DNA of 38,781 nt from UBA6168 sp964423205. GTDB lineage: Bacteria; Bacteroidota; Bacteroidia; Chitinophagales; Saprospiraceae. Both the position numbers and the translations under genes were made by a program. Below the pieces are notes generated by a model that did no database searches, was not told where the DNA came from, and was given only the letters and a program-made list of their open reading frames with translations. The DNA is taken from positions 1-38,781 of the forward strand of contig CAYRDX010000043.1 in NCBI GenBank assembly GCA_964423205.1. Reading direction: 5' to 3'. This document shows positions 15,480 to 23,709 of the stretch, piece by piece (the stretch's first letter is position 1; each line of letters starts with the position of its first letter).

Positions 15480-17261
15480 GTGCAGAAGTTTTTCAACTCC
15501 GTTTTGCTGTCAAATGTTTTTCCATTTCTTCATTGGTGGCCTGAAGTAAACAAGCAAACAGTTAAGGCTGACTTATTTGCCGGGCTAACAGGTGCGGTCA
15601 TCGTACTACCACAGGGTGTGGCTTTCGCCATGATTGCCGGCCTTCCTCCAATTTACGGTCTTTACACAGCAATGATTACCCCCATCATTGCCGCACTTTT
15701 TGGGTCCTCAAAACATCTGGTAAGCGGGCCAACCACAGCCATTTCCCTTGTCGTATTTGCTGCTGTGAGCAAAATGGCCACTCCCGGAACGGAAGACTTC
15801 ATCGCCAAAGCTTTGACTATTACCCTGCTTGCCGGAATCTTCCAATTTGCACTGGGCCTGGCGCGCATGGGTACACTTATCAACTTTGTTTCCCATGTCG
15901 TGGTAGTTGGTTTTACAGCTGGGGCGTCACTGCTGATTATGAAGAGCCAACTGAAACACCTCCTGGGATTGACGATACCATCTGGCAGACCTTTTTTTGA
16001 AACATTACAAGCCGTTTTTGAAAATATAGGTCAGACCAATTTATGGGCTCTCGGCATTGGAATTTTCACATTGGCTATTGCACTACTGTCCCAACGGTTT
16101 TTCCCTAAAATACCCAATCTGTTAGTTGCCCTCACACTGGGCAGCATTCTGGCTTTTTTTATTGGAGGTGAAAAGGTAGGGCTTCAATTAGTTGGCGCAG
16201 TACCCGGACGATTGCCATCTTTTTCACTTCCTGATTTCAGCTTCCAGTCGGTTTCAGTGCTGTCACAAAGTGCTTTTGCCATTGCCCTGCTTGGTTTGAT
16301 TGAAGCTGTGGCCATTGGCAGGTCTATTGGAACAAAGACCCATCAGCAAATTGACGGGAACCAGGAGTTTATCGGGCAAGGGCTGTCCAACATGATTGGT
16401 AGCTTCTTTTCCTGTTATGCAGGTTCAGGGTCATTTACACGTTCAGGAGTGAATTACGAAGCAGGTGCCAAAACCCCACTGGCAGCTGTTTTCGCCGCAT
16501 TGTTGCTGATGATACTCGTGCTGCTTATTGCTCCCCTTATTGCCTACATCCCGATTGCTGCAATGGCTGGAATTATCTTGCTTGTAGCTTATAACCTGAT
16601 TGATTTCCATTTTCTGAAAACTGTAATGAAGGCCAGCAAAAGGCAAACAGTGGTGATGCTTATTACCTTTGTTTCTACCTTAATTGTCGACCTTGAATAC
16701 GCTGTGTATTTAGGTGTAATCTTCTCCCTCATATTTTATTTGCAGCGAACTTCCACACCTCATGTTGCCACCATGGCACCTGACAAAGAAGACCATAGCA
16801 GGCGTTTCAGATTTATTGAGCGAAAGCCTCTTCCGGAGTGTCCCCAATTGAAAATGCTGCGCTTCGATGGCTCCATATTTTTCGGTTCTGTATTTCACAT
16901 TGCCTCCGAAATCAGGCGACTGTCCGAAGAAGAAGGGCATCATGTAAAACACCTTCTCATTCTTGCCAAAGGCATTAATTTTATAGACGTGGCAGGTGCG
17001 GAATGGTTGGTTCAGGAGTCTGAACGATGGAAGGAAAATGGCGGAGGCGTTTACTTTGCCGGATTGAAAATGATAGCTCAGGACTCGCTCATCAGGGGAG
17101 GATACAAAGCCCAAATCGGAGAAGAGAATTTCTTCAATACCAAACAAGAGGCATTAAATGTCCTTCTCGACAAAATGGATAAAGAAGTATGTGCTGCTTG
17201 CACAGCTCGCATTTTCCTGGAATGCGAAAATTTACCAAAACCAAATAATACAGATTCCTGA
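15480..17261 (+). CDS. SulP family inorganic anion transporter with STAS domain
   Basis: A 593-residue inner-membrane transporter of the SLC26/SulP family (sulfate, bicarbonate or related anions; the substrate cannot be read from sequence). The signature region DLFAGLTGAVIVLPQGVAFAMIAGLPPIYGLYTAMI is near the N-terminus, with GPTTAISLVV and about ten to twelve hydrophobic segments to about residue 430. A cytoplasmic STAS domain follows (about 455-560; LRFDGSIFFGS, LAKGINFIDVAGAEWLVQ). The final 30 residues contain a Cys cluster, CAACTARIFLEC, which I do not associate with typical SulP tails. The start is GTG at 15480, right after a stop-rich leader; no ATG precedes the conserved region. Confidence 0.92.
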   Translation: MQKFFNSVLLSNVFPFLHWWPEVNKQTVKADLFAGLTGAVIVLPQGVAFAMIAGLPPIYGLYTAMITPIIAALFGSSKHLVSGPTTAISLVVFAAVSKMATPGTEDFIAKALTITLLAGIFQFALGLARMGTLINFVSHVVVVGFTAGASLLIMKSQLKHLLGLTIPSGRPFFETLQAVFENIGQTNLWALGIGIFTLAIALLSQRFFPKIPNLLVALTLGSILAFFIGGEKVGLQLVGAVPGRLPSFSLPDFSFQSVSVLSQSAFAIALLGLIEAVAIGRSIGTKTHQQIDGNQEFIGQGLSNMIGSFFSCYAGSGSFTRSGVNYEAGAKTPLAAVFAALLLMILVLLIAPLIAYIPIAAMAGIILLVAYNLIDFHFLKTVMKASKRQTVVMLITFVSTLIVDLEYAVYLGVIFSLIFYLQRTSTPHVATMAPDKEDHSRRFRFIERKPLPECPQLKMLRFDGSIFFGSVFHIASEIRRLSEEEGHHVKHLLILAKGINFIDVAGAEWLVQESERWKENGGGVYFAGLKMIAQDSLIRGGYKAQIGEENFFNTKQEALNVLLDKMDKEVCAACTARIFLECENLPKPNNTDS

Positions 17262-17397
17262 TTTTATTGGCCCGAAAGAATATTAAAGACTTAAAGTTTT
17301 GGTCTTAAAAACTCCTTGGTTCGTGGATTTAATGCGCCTTTGGTATTCAGGTTTTGTAAAAATGCACTCCCGATAACGAACCAAATACTAGAAAATC

Positions 17398-18153
17398 ATG
17401 AAAATTTATCGCTATACGTTCATTTTCATCCTTTTGGTACTTCTTTTCCCGATAATGGGTCAAAGCCAATCCGCCTACGATATCATCAAAAAGGCTGAAG
17501 ACAAAGCACGCGGTGAAGCTGGTTATGGTGAAATGAAAATGACCATCATCCGACCTAACTGGCAGCGTGAAGTCAGCATGAAATTTTGGTCTAAAGGCGA
17601 AAAATACAGTCTTGTCATCGTTACTGCACCGGCTCGCGATAAAGGCACGGGATTCTTAAAACGCGACCAGGAAATTTGGAATTGGCAGCCTTCAATCGAC
17701 CGAACCATCAAACTTCCGCCCTCCATGATGATGCAGTCATGGATGGGTTCTGACTTCACCAACGACGACCTGGTGAAACAGTCCTCCATGATTACGGATT
17801 TCACACACAAACTACTTGGTAAGGAAGTGGTTGATGGGCGCTCATGTCATAAAATTGAGCTTATTCCAAAGCCCAACGCTGCTGTAGTTTGGGGAAAAAT
17901 AATCATGTGGATTGATGAAAAAGACTTCCTTGAACTGAAGGTCGAATTCTATGATGAAGATGGCTATCTGGTCAATACCATGTACGGCAAGAACATCAAA
18001 ATGCTCGGCGGCAGATTGTTACCTTCGAGAATGGAACTCATTCCCGCTGACAAACCTGACCAGAAAACAGTGATAGAACAATTGAACCTGGATTTTTCGG
18101 TAAAGCTTTCGGAGAGCTTTTTCAGTGTACAAAATCTGAAAAAAGTAAAATGA
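17398..18153 (+). CDS. Outer-membrane lipoprotein-sorting protein (LolA-like family)
   Basis: A 251-residue secreted protein: signal peptide MKIYRYTFIFILLVLLFPIMG (about 1-24), then an LolA/LppX-like beta fold with Trp-rich RDQEIWNWQPSIDRTIKLPP, SDFTNDDLV, DGRSCHKIELIP and VVWGKIIMWIDEKD. This resembles the LolA_like family (PF17131) often annotated as outer membrane lipoprotein-sorting protein; such folds carry acyl chains across the periplasm. It is followed by two FtsX-type permeases and an LolD/MacB-type ATPase on the same strand, which suggests a dedicated periplasmic carrier for that transporter. Its TGA stop is the first triplet of a repeat array. Confidence 0.85.
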   Translation: MKIYRYTFIFILLVLLFPIMGQSQSAYDIIKKAEDKARGEAGYGEMKMTIIRPNWQREVSMKFWSKGEKYSLVIVTAPARDKGTGFLKRDQEIWNWQPSIDRTIKLPPSMMMQSWMGSDFTNDDLVKQSSMITDFTHKLLGKEVVDGRSCHKIELIPKPNAAVVWGKIIMWIDEKDFLELKVEFYDEDGYLVNTMYGKNIKMLGGRLLPSRMELIPADKPDQKTVIEQLNLDFSVKLSESFFSVQNLKKVK

Positions 18154-18256
18154 GAATGGAAAATTGAGAATTGAGAATTGAGAGGTGGTCTCTCAATTCT
18201 CAATTTTCCATTCTCCCCCGAGTACTCGGGGCTCCATTCTCAATTCAAAAGGAGCT
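18151..18256 (+). repeat. 7-bp unit array with a 25-bp perfect inverted repeat
   Basis: Units of the TTGAGAA/TGGAGAA type start exactly at the stop codon of the LolA-like gene (TGAGAATGG). The 25-nt arm at 18152-18176 is the perfect complement of 18191-18215. An alternative register gives about 16 bp with a 5-nt loop. The second arm is C/T-rich on the plus strand and is followed by the 16-bp palindrome and another short C/T-rich stretch before the next gene. The product in RNA would be a long hairpin between the two cistrons. Confidence 0.9.
18216..18231. repeat. 16-bp palindrome CCCCGAGTACTCGGGG, copy 1
   Basis: Perfect palindrome placed directly after the 25-bp inverted repeat, 62 nt past the LolA-like stop codon. 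Identical copies occur at 23416-23431 and 27507-27522. Confidence 0.95.
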
Positions 18257-19462
18257 ATGTTTTTAAAACTCGCCTGGCGCAATCTCTGGCGAAACAAACG
18301 CCGCACACTGATTTCCATTTCATCGGTGGCTTTTGCGGTGTTGTTTTCATCCGTTCTTTCCTCTTTCCAAAAAGGAACCTGGGACCACATGGTGGACAAC
18401 ATCATCCGTTACTATCTCGGATATGCACAGGTACACCATCAAGGGTATGGGGATGACCAGAGCCTGGAAAATACTTTTGAAGCCGCCAGCATTCCTGCTG
18501 AGTTGGGCGAGAGACTATCCGTCACGCCCCGCCTTGAGAGTTTTGCGCTGGCTTCAACAGGACAGGTGACCAGAGGCGTGATGGTCGTCGGAATCAACCC
18601 CGAAACGGAGGACGCCATGACAGGATTGAAGGGGCGTCTGACTTCAGGTTCCTACCTCGAAACTGATGACCAGGGGGCTTTAGTAGCGGAGGGCCTTGCC
18701 AAACTCCTCAATCTGAATGTCAACGACACCATCGTGTTGGTCAGTCAGGGTTATCAGGGCCGCAATGCTGCTGGCATGTTTCCGGTAAAGGGGCTGGCAA
18801 AATTCGGCGCTCCCGATCTCAATAAACAACTGGTATTTTTATCTCTTCCTGAAGCACAGTATTTCTACGGAACCGGCGAAAGACTGACTTCCCTCGCAGT
18901 GAACTTACCTGGCAGGGACGATTTGCCCCATGCACTTCGAACAATGAAAAAGATCCTTCCAGAGGAGCAATTTGAGGTTAAAGATTTCAGAGAACTTATG
19001 CCGGACCTCATGGAAGCACAGGAACTGGACACTGCCAGTGCGATGCTAATCCTTTGGGTACTTTATGCTCTCATTGCTTTTGGCCTACTGGGCACTATCC
19101 TCATGATGACCCGCGAACGTTCGTATGAGTTCGGTGTGATGACAGCAATTGGAACCAAAAGGAAAACACTCATCAGTATGCTTTTCACCGAAAGTATGTT
19201 GATTGGACTATTGGGTTCATTAGTTGGTATTCTCATTTCTCTGCCTATAAACTGGTGGCTTTACGCCAATCCCATTGAGTTAAGCGGACAAATGGCGGCA
19301 GCTTATGAGTCCTATGGAATGGAACCGGTAGTGAAAGGGGCTTTTGAATTGGGTATTTTCTTAAAACAGGCAGTCATTATTTTCATCATCAGCGCCTTGC
19401 TATCATTATACAGCCTATGGTATGTTCTGCGTCTAAACCCTATTAAAGCGATGCGGCAATAG
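18257..19462 (+). CDS. ABC transporter permease, FtsX/LolC-E/MacB type (first)
   Basis: A 401-residue inner-membrane permease. The frame is open from 18185, but the leading residues come from the repeat array; the ATG at 18257 (MFLKLAWRNLWRNKRRTL) is preceded by AAAAGGAG, a real Shine-Dalgarno-like site, unusual in this phylum. Topology is the FtsX one: one N-terminal helix, a large periplasmic domain (about 45-270), then three helices, with MTRERSYEFGVMTAIGTKRKTLI and the terminal RLNPIKAMRQ motif. It likely forms a heterodimer with the second permease and uses the ATPase encoded downstream. Such transporters either extract lipoproteins (LolCDE) or act as mechanotransducers (MacB). Confidence 0.92.
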   Translation: MFLKLAWRNLWRNKRRTLISISSVAFAVLFSSVLSSFQKGTWDHMVDNIIRYYLGYAQVHHQGYGDDQSLENTFEAASIPAELGERLSVTPRLESFALASTGQVTRGVMVVGINPETEDAMTGLKGRLTSGSYLETDDQGALVAEGLAKLLNLNVNDTIVLVSQGYQGRNAAGMFPVKGLAKFGAPDLNKQLVFLSLPEAQYFYGTGERLTSLAVNLPGRDDLPHALRTMKKILPEEQFEVKDFRELMPDLMEAQELDTASAMLILWVLYALIAFGLLGTILMMTRERSYEFGVMTAIGTKRKTLISMLFTESMLIGLLGSLVGILISLPINWWLYANPIELSGQMAAAYESYGMEPVVKGAFELGIFLKQAVIIFIISALLSLYSLWYVLRLNPIKAMRQ

Positions 19463-19472
19463 TTTTTGTACT

Positions 19473-19532
19473 ATGAGATATGAACTATGAATGAGGGATG
19501 AGGGATGAGGAATGAGGGATGAGGGATGAAAA
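19473..19532 (+). repeat. GGGATGA-type 7-bp array
   Basis: Beginning 11 nt after the stop of the first permease, units ATGAGGG/ATGAGGA repeat with a 7-bp period (GGGATGA most common), purine-rich on the coding strand. Each unit contains TGA, and since 7 is not a multiple of 3 stops fall in every frame. The rest of the spacer before the second permease is ordinary. Confidence 0.9.
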
Positions 19533-19589
19533 ATTAGAGGACGTAGGGCATTTGTGGTTAACAAGAAACGACAATACAATAGTGTAACG

Positions 19590-20855
19590 ATGATTTTAAA
19601 AGTTGCATGGCGAAACATCTGGAGAAGTAAAATCAGGAGCCTGGTGGTCATTATGTCCATGGTAGCAGGGGTATGGGCACTCATATACATTCTTAGTTTT
19701 TCCAATGGCATGATGTTCACCTATATTGAGAATGCAATCAGAGACCAATGGTCGCATATTCAGATTCATCATCCCGACTTTCCGGAAGACAAAGACTCAA
19801 AATTTTTGATTTCCAATGCAGATTCATTGCTTTCTGAAATAACCAGGATACCGGAAGTGGAGGCAGCCACTGCAAGGGTTTTGGCCAGTGGCATGGTTAG
19901 TTCTGCACGTGCCGCCAGGGGCGTTAAGATAATTGGTGCATTCCCCGAATCAGAAGCTGCTGTCACCCAATTCAACACCAAAATTGTGGAAGGTGACTAT
20001 TTCAAGCCTGACCATAAAAACCAGATTCTAATCAGCAAAAGAATGGCTGAAAAACTGAAGGTCAAGTTGCGAAGCAGAATAGTACTAACCTTTCAGGGCT
20101 TGGACAGCGATATGGTCTCCTCAGCTTTCAGGGTAACCGGGCTGTTTGAAACTGGAAATACGATGCTCGATGAGTCCCTGCTCTACGTGGATGGCAATGA
20201 ATTGAGGGAGCTTATGATTCCGGGAAACGGCGTAAATAGCTCGGATGAAGATATTGCACAGACCAAGGCTACTCCTGTTTTTGCTCAGGAGATCGCCATT
20301 TATCTTAGCAACCCCATGATACTGGATACCGTCAGCCAGCAGCTGGCCAAGATGCATCCTGATTTACTGGTGAGGACTTATAAAGAGCTTTCTCCTGACC
20401 TGGAATTGTATGAATCGCAGATAGATGTTTCCAATTCCATCGTGATTGTCATTTTCATGCTGGCCCTCATTTTTGGAATCATCAACACCATGCTCATGGC
20501 CGTATTGGAACGCTATCGCGAGTTGGGCATGCTGATGGCGATTGGTATGACCAAAGGCAAAATATTCCTGATGATTCTGCTGGAAACTCTGTTCCTCGGC
20601 ATTGTGGCAACCCCAATAGGAATGGTACTGGGCTGGCTTACCGTTTACCTCCAACAGGATTCTGGCATCGACCTGTCCAATTTTTCCAAAGGCATGGAGA
20701 TGTTCGGGATGGCAACAATAGTTTATCCTGTTCTCGAACCAACTTTATATGTACAAATAGCCATTGCAGTATTCGTGACTACCTTACTTGCCGCACTATA
20801 CCCTGCCCGGAAAGCCATCAAACTCAACCCCATTGAAGCCTTACAGAAAATTTAG
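19590..20855 (+). CDS. ABC transporter permease, FtsX/LolC-E/MacB type (second)
   Basis: A 421-residue paralogue of the preceding permease. The ATG at 19590 (MILKVAWRNIWRSKIRSLVV) is chosen over the GTG at 19554 because it aligns with the start of the first permease. It has one N-terminal helix, a periplasmic domain (about 45-280), then three helices with MAVLERYRELGMLMAIGMTKGKIF and the C-terminal ALYPARKAIKLNPIEALQKI motif. The two permeases are divergent, as in LolC/LolE rather than a homodimeric MacB. No RND/MFP partners are nearby. Confidence 0.92.
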   Translation: MILKVAWRNIWRSKIRSLVVIMSMVAGVWALIYILSFSNGMMFTYIENAIRDQWSHIQIHHPDFPEDKDSKFLISNADSLLSEITRIPEVEAATARVLASGMVSSARAARGVKIIGAFPESEAAVTQFNTKIVEGDYFKPDHKNQILISKRMAEKLKVKLRSRIVLTFQGLDSDMVSSAFRVTGLFETGNTMLDESLLYVDGNELRELMIPGNGVNSSDEDIAQTKATPVFAQEIAIYLSNPMILDTVSQQLAKMHPDLLVRTYKELSPDLELYESQIDVSNSIVIVIFMLALIFGIINTMLMAVLERYRELGMLMAIGMTKGKIFLMILLETLFLGIVATPIGMVLGWLTVYLQQDSGIDLSNFSKGMEMFGMATIVYPVLEPTLYVQIAIAVFVTTLLAALYPARKAIKLNPIEALQKI

Positions 20856-20879
20856 ATGTCCGTAATTTGTAGTCATACA

Positions 20880-20930
20880 CTTCGAGCTTCAAACTTCGAA
20901 CTTCAAACCTCTTACTTCAAACTTCGAACT
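20880..20930 (+). repeat. CTTCAAA/CTTCGAA 7-bp array upstream of the ABC ATPase
   Basis: Seven units of CTTCGAG, CTTCAAA, CTTCGAA and variants run to 8 nt before the ATPase start codon. It is C/T-rich on the coding strand, the opposite of the arrays that follow stop codons; the TGA-equivalent triplet TCA occurs in several units. Confidence 0.9.
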
Positions 20931-20938
20931 AAAGAATC

Positions 20939-21640
20939 ATGTCAGTCATAACAACAAAGAACATTACAAAAATCTACAATCCCGACACCATACCTGTCCG
21001 CGCCTTGCAAGGAGTAACGCTGAATATCGAACCGGGTGAATTCACCGCGGTAGTAGGTCCTTCCGGTTCGGGTAAAACTACATTGCTCAACATAATCGGC
21101 GGACTTGACAGGCCAACAGAGGGTGAAATCTATGTGGATGGAGAGGATATCTCCAAGCTATCTGACAACCAACTTATTGATTTCCGGCAGAAGAAAATTG
21201 GTTTCGTATTCCAGCATTATAACCTCATACCCGTGCTTACTGCTGAAGAGAATACCGAATTCGTCATGCTGCTGCAAAACCGAAGCAAACAGGAAAGACA
21301 GAGCCGTGTGGCGGAACTTATGGAATCAGTAGGTCTTTCGGATAAAAGGGACAAACGGCCTGCACAACTCTCCGGTGGACAACAACAAAGAGTTGCTGTA
21401 GCCAGAGCACTGGCCCCGAAACCTACTTTTATCCTGGCTGATGAACCAACGGCCAACCTGGACAGCGCATCGGCATCTAACCTTCTCGACATTATGGAGA
21501 AGTTGAACAAGGAAGAAGGCATTACTTTCGTCTTTTCCACTCACGACCAGAGGGTGATTGAAAGAGCCCGCCGTGTGATTACGCTGGTTGATGGTAAAGT
21601 GGATTCGGACGAGGGGTCAGGGATGAAGGGTCAGGGATGA
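20939..21640 (+). CDS. ABC transporter ATP-binding protein (LolD/MacB type)
   Basis: A 233-residue nucleotide-binding subunit with Walker A GPSGSGKTT (about residues 40-48), Q-loop GFVFQHYNLIPVLTAEEN, signature LSGGQQQRVAVARALA, Walker B FILADEPTANLD and H-loop STHDQ. The LolD/MacB/FtsE subfamily is indicated by the Q-loop segment and by the two neighbouring FtsX-type permeases. Its last ten or so residues (DEGSGMKGQG) and its stop codon are encoded by a GGGATGA-type repeat array, so the original C-terminus has probably been replaced or extended. Confidence 0.95.
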   Translation: MSVITTKNITKIYNPDTIPVRALQGVTLNIEPGEFTAVVGPSGSGKTTLLNIIGGLDRPTEGEIYVDGEDISKLSDNQLIDFRQKKIGFVFQHYNLIPVLTAEENTEFVMLLQNRSKQERQSRVAELMESVGLSDKRDKRPAQLSGGQQQRVAVARALAPKPTFILADEPTANLDSASASNLLDIMEKLNKEEGITFVFSTHDQRVIERARRVITLVDGKVDSDEGSGMKGQG

Positions 21641-21662
21641 GGGATGAGGGATGAGGGATGAT
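21611..21662 (+). repeat. GGGATGA-type 7-bp array overlapping the end of the ABC ATPase gene
   Basis: GAGGGGTCAGGGATGAAGGG followed by four or so GGGATGA units. The gene's TGA stop (21638-21640) is one of the array's own TGA triplets, so roughly half of the array is translated. Confidence 0.9.
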
Positions 21663-21780
21663 AAGACTTCGCGTTTTCGCGTTCTTCGTGGTTAAGAGAC
21701 TGTTAGAGACTGTTCATAAAACTGCAACCTTTCTCAGTGTACATCCGCGTTTTCTCAGGGTGACTCTGTGAAACACTAAG
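21663..21780 (+). other. Low-complexity spacer with GCG/GTG-rich short repeats
   Basis: The spacer before the DUF2177 gene contains CGCGTTTTCGCGTTCTTCG, a direct duplication AGAGACTGTTAGAGACTGTT, and CTCAGTG/TCTCAGGGTGACTCTG stretches. No gene or known RNA was recognised. It looks like another, more decayed class of the dispersed short-unit repeats in this window. Confidence 0.45.
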
Positions 21781-21838
21781 TATCTCAACCTCGGTAAACC
21801 GGCTTTTATTCACCATTCACCAACTCATCATCATAGCC

Positions 21839-22240
21839 ATGAAAGTCCCTATTCTTTACCTCCTCGTACTCGTTCTTTACATCCTTTTCGACCAGTTATG
21901 GATCAACCTGATAGCCAAAGGTTTTATCCATAGGCAAATAGGTTTTCTCCTTGCAGAAAGCCCAAACCTAAGTGCCGGTATTTTCTTTTACCTCATCTTC
22001 GCCGCTGGACTATTGTATTTCTGTGTCTGGCCAGCCCTTAATTCACAGAGTTGGTCCCTGTCACTAATCAATGGGGCATTTTTTGGACTGGTCACTTATG
22101 CTACTTATGAATTGGTCAATAAGGCCCTGCTCGATAAATGGCCATCAACGCTCGTTGCAGTGGATATCCTTTACGGAATATTTGCAGGGGCAGCAGTTAG
22201 TTGGCTGGCTTACAAAATTGGGAGCATGCTTAATTTGTGA
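21839..22240 (+). CDS. DUF2177 family membrane protein
   Basis: A 133-residue protein with four hydrophobic segments (about 3-22, 46-65, 77-95, 106-128). Family-like features are the start LYLLVLVLYILFDQLWINLIAKGF, FYLIFAAGLLYFCVWPAL, and NGAFFGLVTYATYELVNKALLDKWPSTLVAVDILYG, which match my memory of DUF2177 (PF09945). The biochemical function of that family is unknown. It is separated from the P1 peptidase gene by only 30 nt and may share its transcript. Confidence 0.8.
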   Translation: MKVPILYLLVLVLYILFDQLWINLIAKGFIHRQIGFLLAESPNLSAGIFFYLIFAAGLLYFCVWPALNSQSWSLSLINGAFFGLVTYATYELVNKALLDKWPSTLVAVDILYGIFAGAAVSWLAYKIGSMLNL

Positions 22241-22270
22241 AAGAGGGCAACTTAACCTTACCTTACCAGC

Positions 22271-23407
22271 ATGAAAAACACAAGATTTGCCGTACTTTTC
22301 ATCATTACCTTGACAAGTATTGCTGTTATGTCTGCACAAAAAGAAAGGCTTCGCGATTTGGGAATTAAACCTGGTGTCCTGCCGTCCGGGAACCTGAACG
22401 CCATAACGGATGTTGCAGGCGTTTCGGTTGGTCATACAACTCTGGTTTTAGGAGACTCCGTGCGTACTGGAGTAACCGCAGTATTGCCCCATACCGGAAA
22501 TATTTTCCAGCAAAAAGTACCGGCTGCGATTCATGTTGGAAACGGATTCGGCAAACTGGCCGGCATATCGCAAGTGCAGGAATTAGGAAACATTGAAACA
22601 CCCATAGTTCTAACTAACACACTTTCCGTCCCCACTGCTATGGATGCGGTAATAAGTCATACATTAGAGATGGAGGGAAATGAAGATGTCCGTTCCGTTA
22701 ATGCCGTTGTAGGAGAAACAAACGACGGTGGTTTAAACGATATACGAGGACGGCACGTAAAAAAAGAGCACGTGCTTTCAGCATTAAAAAATGCTACTAA
22801 CGGACCCGTCGAGGAGGGCAATGTAGGTGCAGGAACTGGAACCGTCTGTTTCGGATTCAAAGGTGGAATTGGAACCTCTTCCAGAAAACTTCCAGCCAGT
22901 TTGGGAGGATATACAGTTGGAGTTCTGGTGCAAAGCAATTTCGGAGGTGTCCTGCAAATTGACGGAGTGCCTGTTGGTAAAGAGCTCGGCAAATATTACC
23001 TCGCTGACTGGCTGAACGATAGTGGTGATGGCTCTTGCATGATTGTCGTTGCCACCGATGCACCCATGGATCCCCGAAACCTGGAAAGACTGGCAAAACG
23101 GGCCATGTTGGGTCTTGCCCGCACTGGAGGTATTGCCTCCAATGGAAGCGGGGATTATGTGATTGCTTTTTCAACTGCCGAATCACTCAGGGTTCCTTTT
23201 CAAACGGGAAATTCACTTTACGAAACAGCGACCCTTCACAACGACCATGTTTCACCACTTTTTCTGGCTTGCATTGAGGCAACCGAGGAAGCTATTCTCA
23301 ATTCACTTGTGGCTGCGGAATCTATGAAAGGATTCAAAGGAAGAATTGTGGAAGAATTGCCCTGGGACAAGGTTAGGGAGGTTTTGAGAAAATACGGCAG
23401 GGATTGA
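22271..23407 (+). CDS. P1 family peptidase (DmpA/BapA-type aminopeptidase)
   Basis: A 378-residue protein with a signal peptide (about 1-22, ending MSAQ), so probably periplasmic. The family is an Ntn-type self-cleaving aminopeptidase. Conserved stretches are NAITDVAGVSVGH, NGFGKLAGISQVQELG, NAVVGETNDGGLNDIRG, GNVGAGTGTVCFGFKGGIGTSSR and DGSCMIVVATDAPMDPRNLERLAKRA. By analogy with DmpA, autocleavage is expected at Gly254-Ser255 in the last stretch, freeing Ser255 as N-terminal nucleophile. The stop TGA is the first triplet of a long repeat array. Confidence 0.92.
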   Translation: MKNTRFAVLFIITLTSIAVMSAQKERLRDLGIKPGVLPSGNLNAITDVAGVSVGHTTLVLGDSVRTGVTAVLPHTGNIFQQKVPAAIHVGNGFGKLAGISQVQELGNIETPIVLTNTLSVPTAMDAVISHTLEMEGNEDVRSVNAVVGETNDGGLNDIRGRHVKKEHVLSALKNATNGPVEEGNVGAGTGTVCFGFKGGIGTSSRKLPASLGGYTVGVLVQSNFGGVLQIDGVPVGKELGKYYLADWLNDSGDGSCMIVVATDAPMDPRNLERLAKRAMLGLARTGGIASNGSGDYVIAFSTAESLRVPFQTGNSLYETATLHNDHVSPLFLACIEATEEAILNSLVAAESMKGFKGRIVEELPWDKVREVLRKYGRD

Positions 23408-23572
23408 GAATGGAGCCCCGAGTACTCGGGGGAGAATGGAGAATGGAGAATTGAGAATGGAGAATTGAGAATTGAGAATGGAGAATGGAGAATTGAGAAT
23501 TGAGAATGGAGAGTTGAGAATGGAGAGTTGAGAATGGAGAATGGAGAATGGAGAATGGAGAAGGGAGAATGA
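23405..23572 (+). repeat. TTGAGAA/TGGAGAA 7-bp array, about 20 units
   Basis: The longest array of the window. It begins with the stop codon of the P1 peptidase (TGAGAATGG), is interrupted once by the 16-bp palindrome, and continues as mixed TTGAGAA and TGGAGAA units with a strict 7-bp period. It is purine-rich on the coding strand. Its first bases repeat the sequence that follows the stop of the LolA-like gene 5 kb away (TGAGAATGGA in both). Confidence 0.93.
23416..23431. repeat. 16-bp palindrome CCCCGAGTACTCGGGG, copy 2
   Basis: Identical to the copy at 18216. It starts 8 nt after the P1 peptidase stop codon and interrupts the 7-bp array. Confidence 0.95.
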
Positions 23573-23607
23573 TGAAAACTCTATGAAACTCGAGTGACTC
23601 CCTTATA

Positions 23608-23690
23608 ACCGCTACACCGGTGCACCGCTACACCGATGCACCGCTACACCGCTACACCGCTACACCGTACACCGTATATCCGTTTCACCG
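23608..23690 (+). repeat. ACCGCTAC 8-bp array upstream of the M14 peptidase
   Basis: ACCGCTAC, ACCGGTGC, ACCGCTAC, ACCGATGC and three further ACCGCTAC units, then decaying (ACCGTACACCGTATATCCG). It ends 19 nt before the start codon. A related array (ACCGCTGA) precedes the GT2 gene on its own strand at 30718-30757. Confidence 0.92.
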
Positions 23691-23696
23691 CTTAAA

Positions 23697-23704
23697 TATT
23701 TTTG
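23697..23704 (+). promoter_or_regulatory. Possible -7 element before the M14 peptidase gene
   Basis: TATTTTTG matches TAnnTTTG but lies only 5 nt before the ATG at 23710. If used, the mRNA would be nearly leaderless. No -33 TTG is evident. Confidence 0.25.
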
Positions 23705-23709
23705 ACACA

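Noticed and set aside
17316..17384. TTGGTTCG (17316-17323) / CGAACCAA (17377-17384) inverted repeat before the LolA-like gene
   Set aside because: Only 8 bp with a 53-nt spacing and no T tract or operator context; may be chance.
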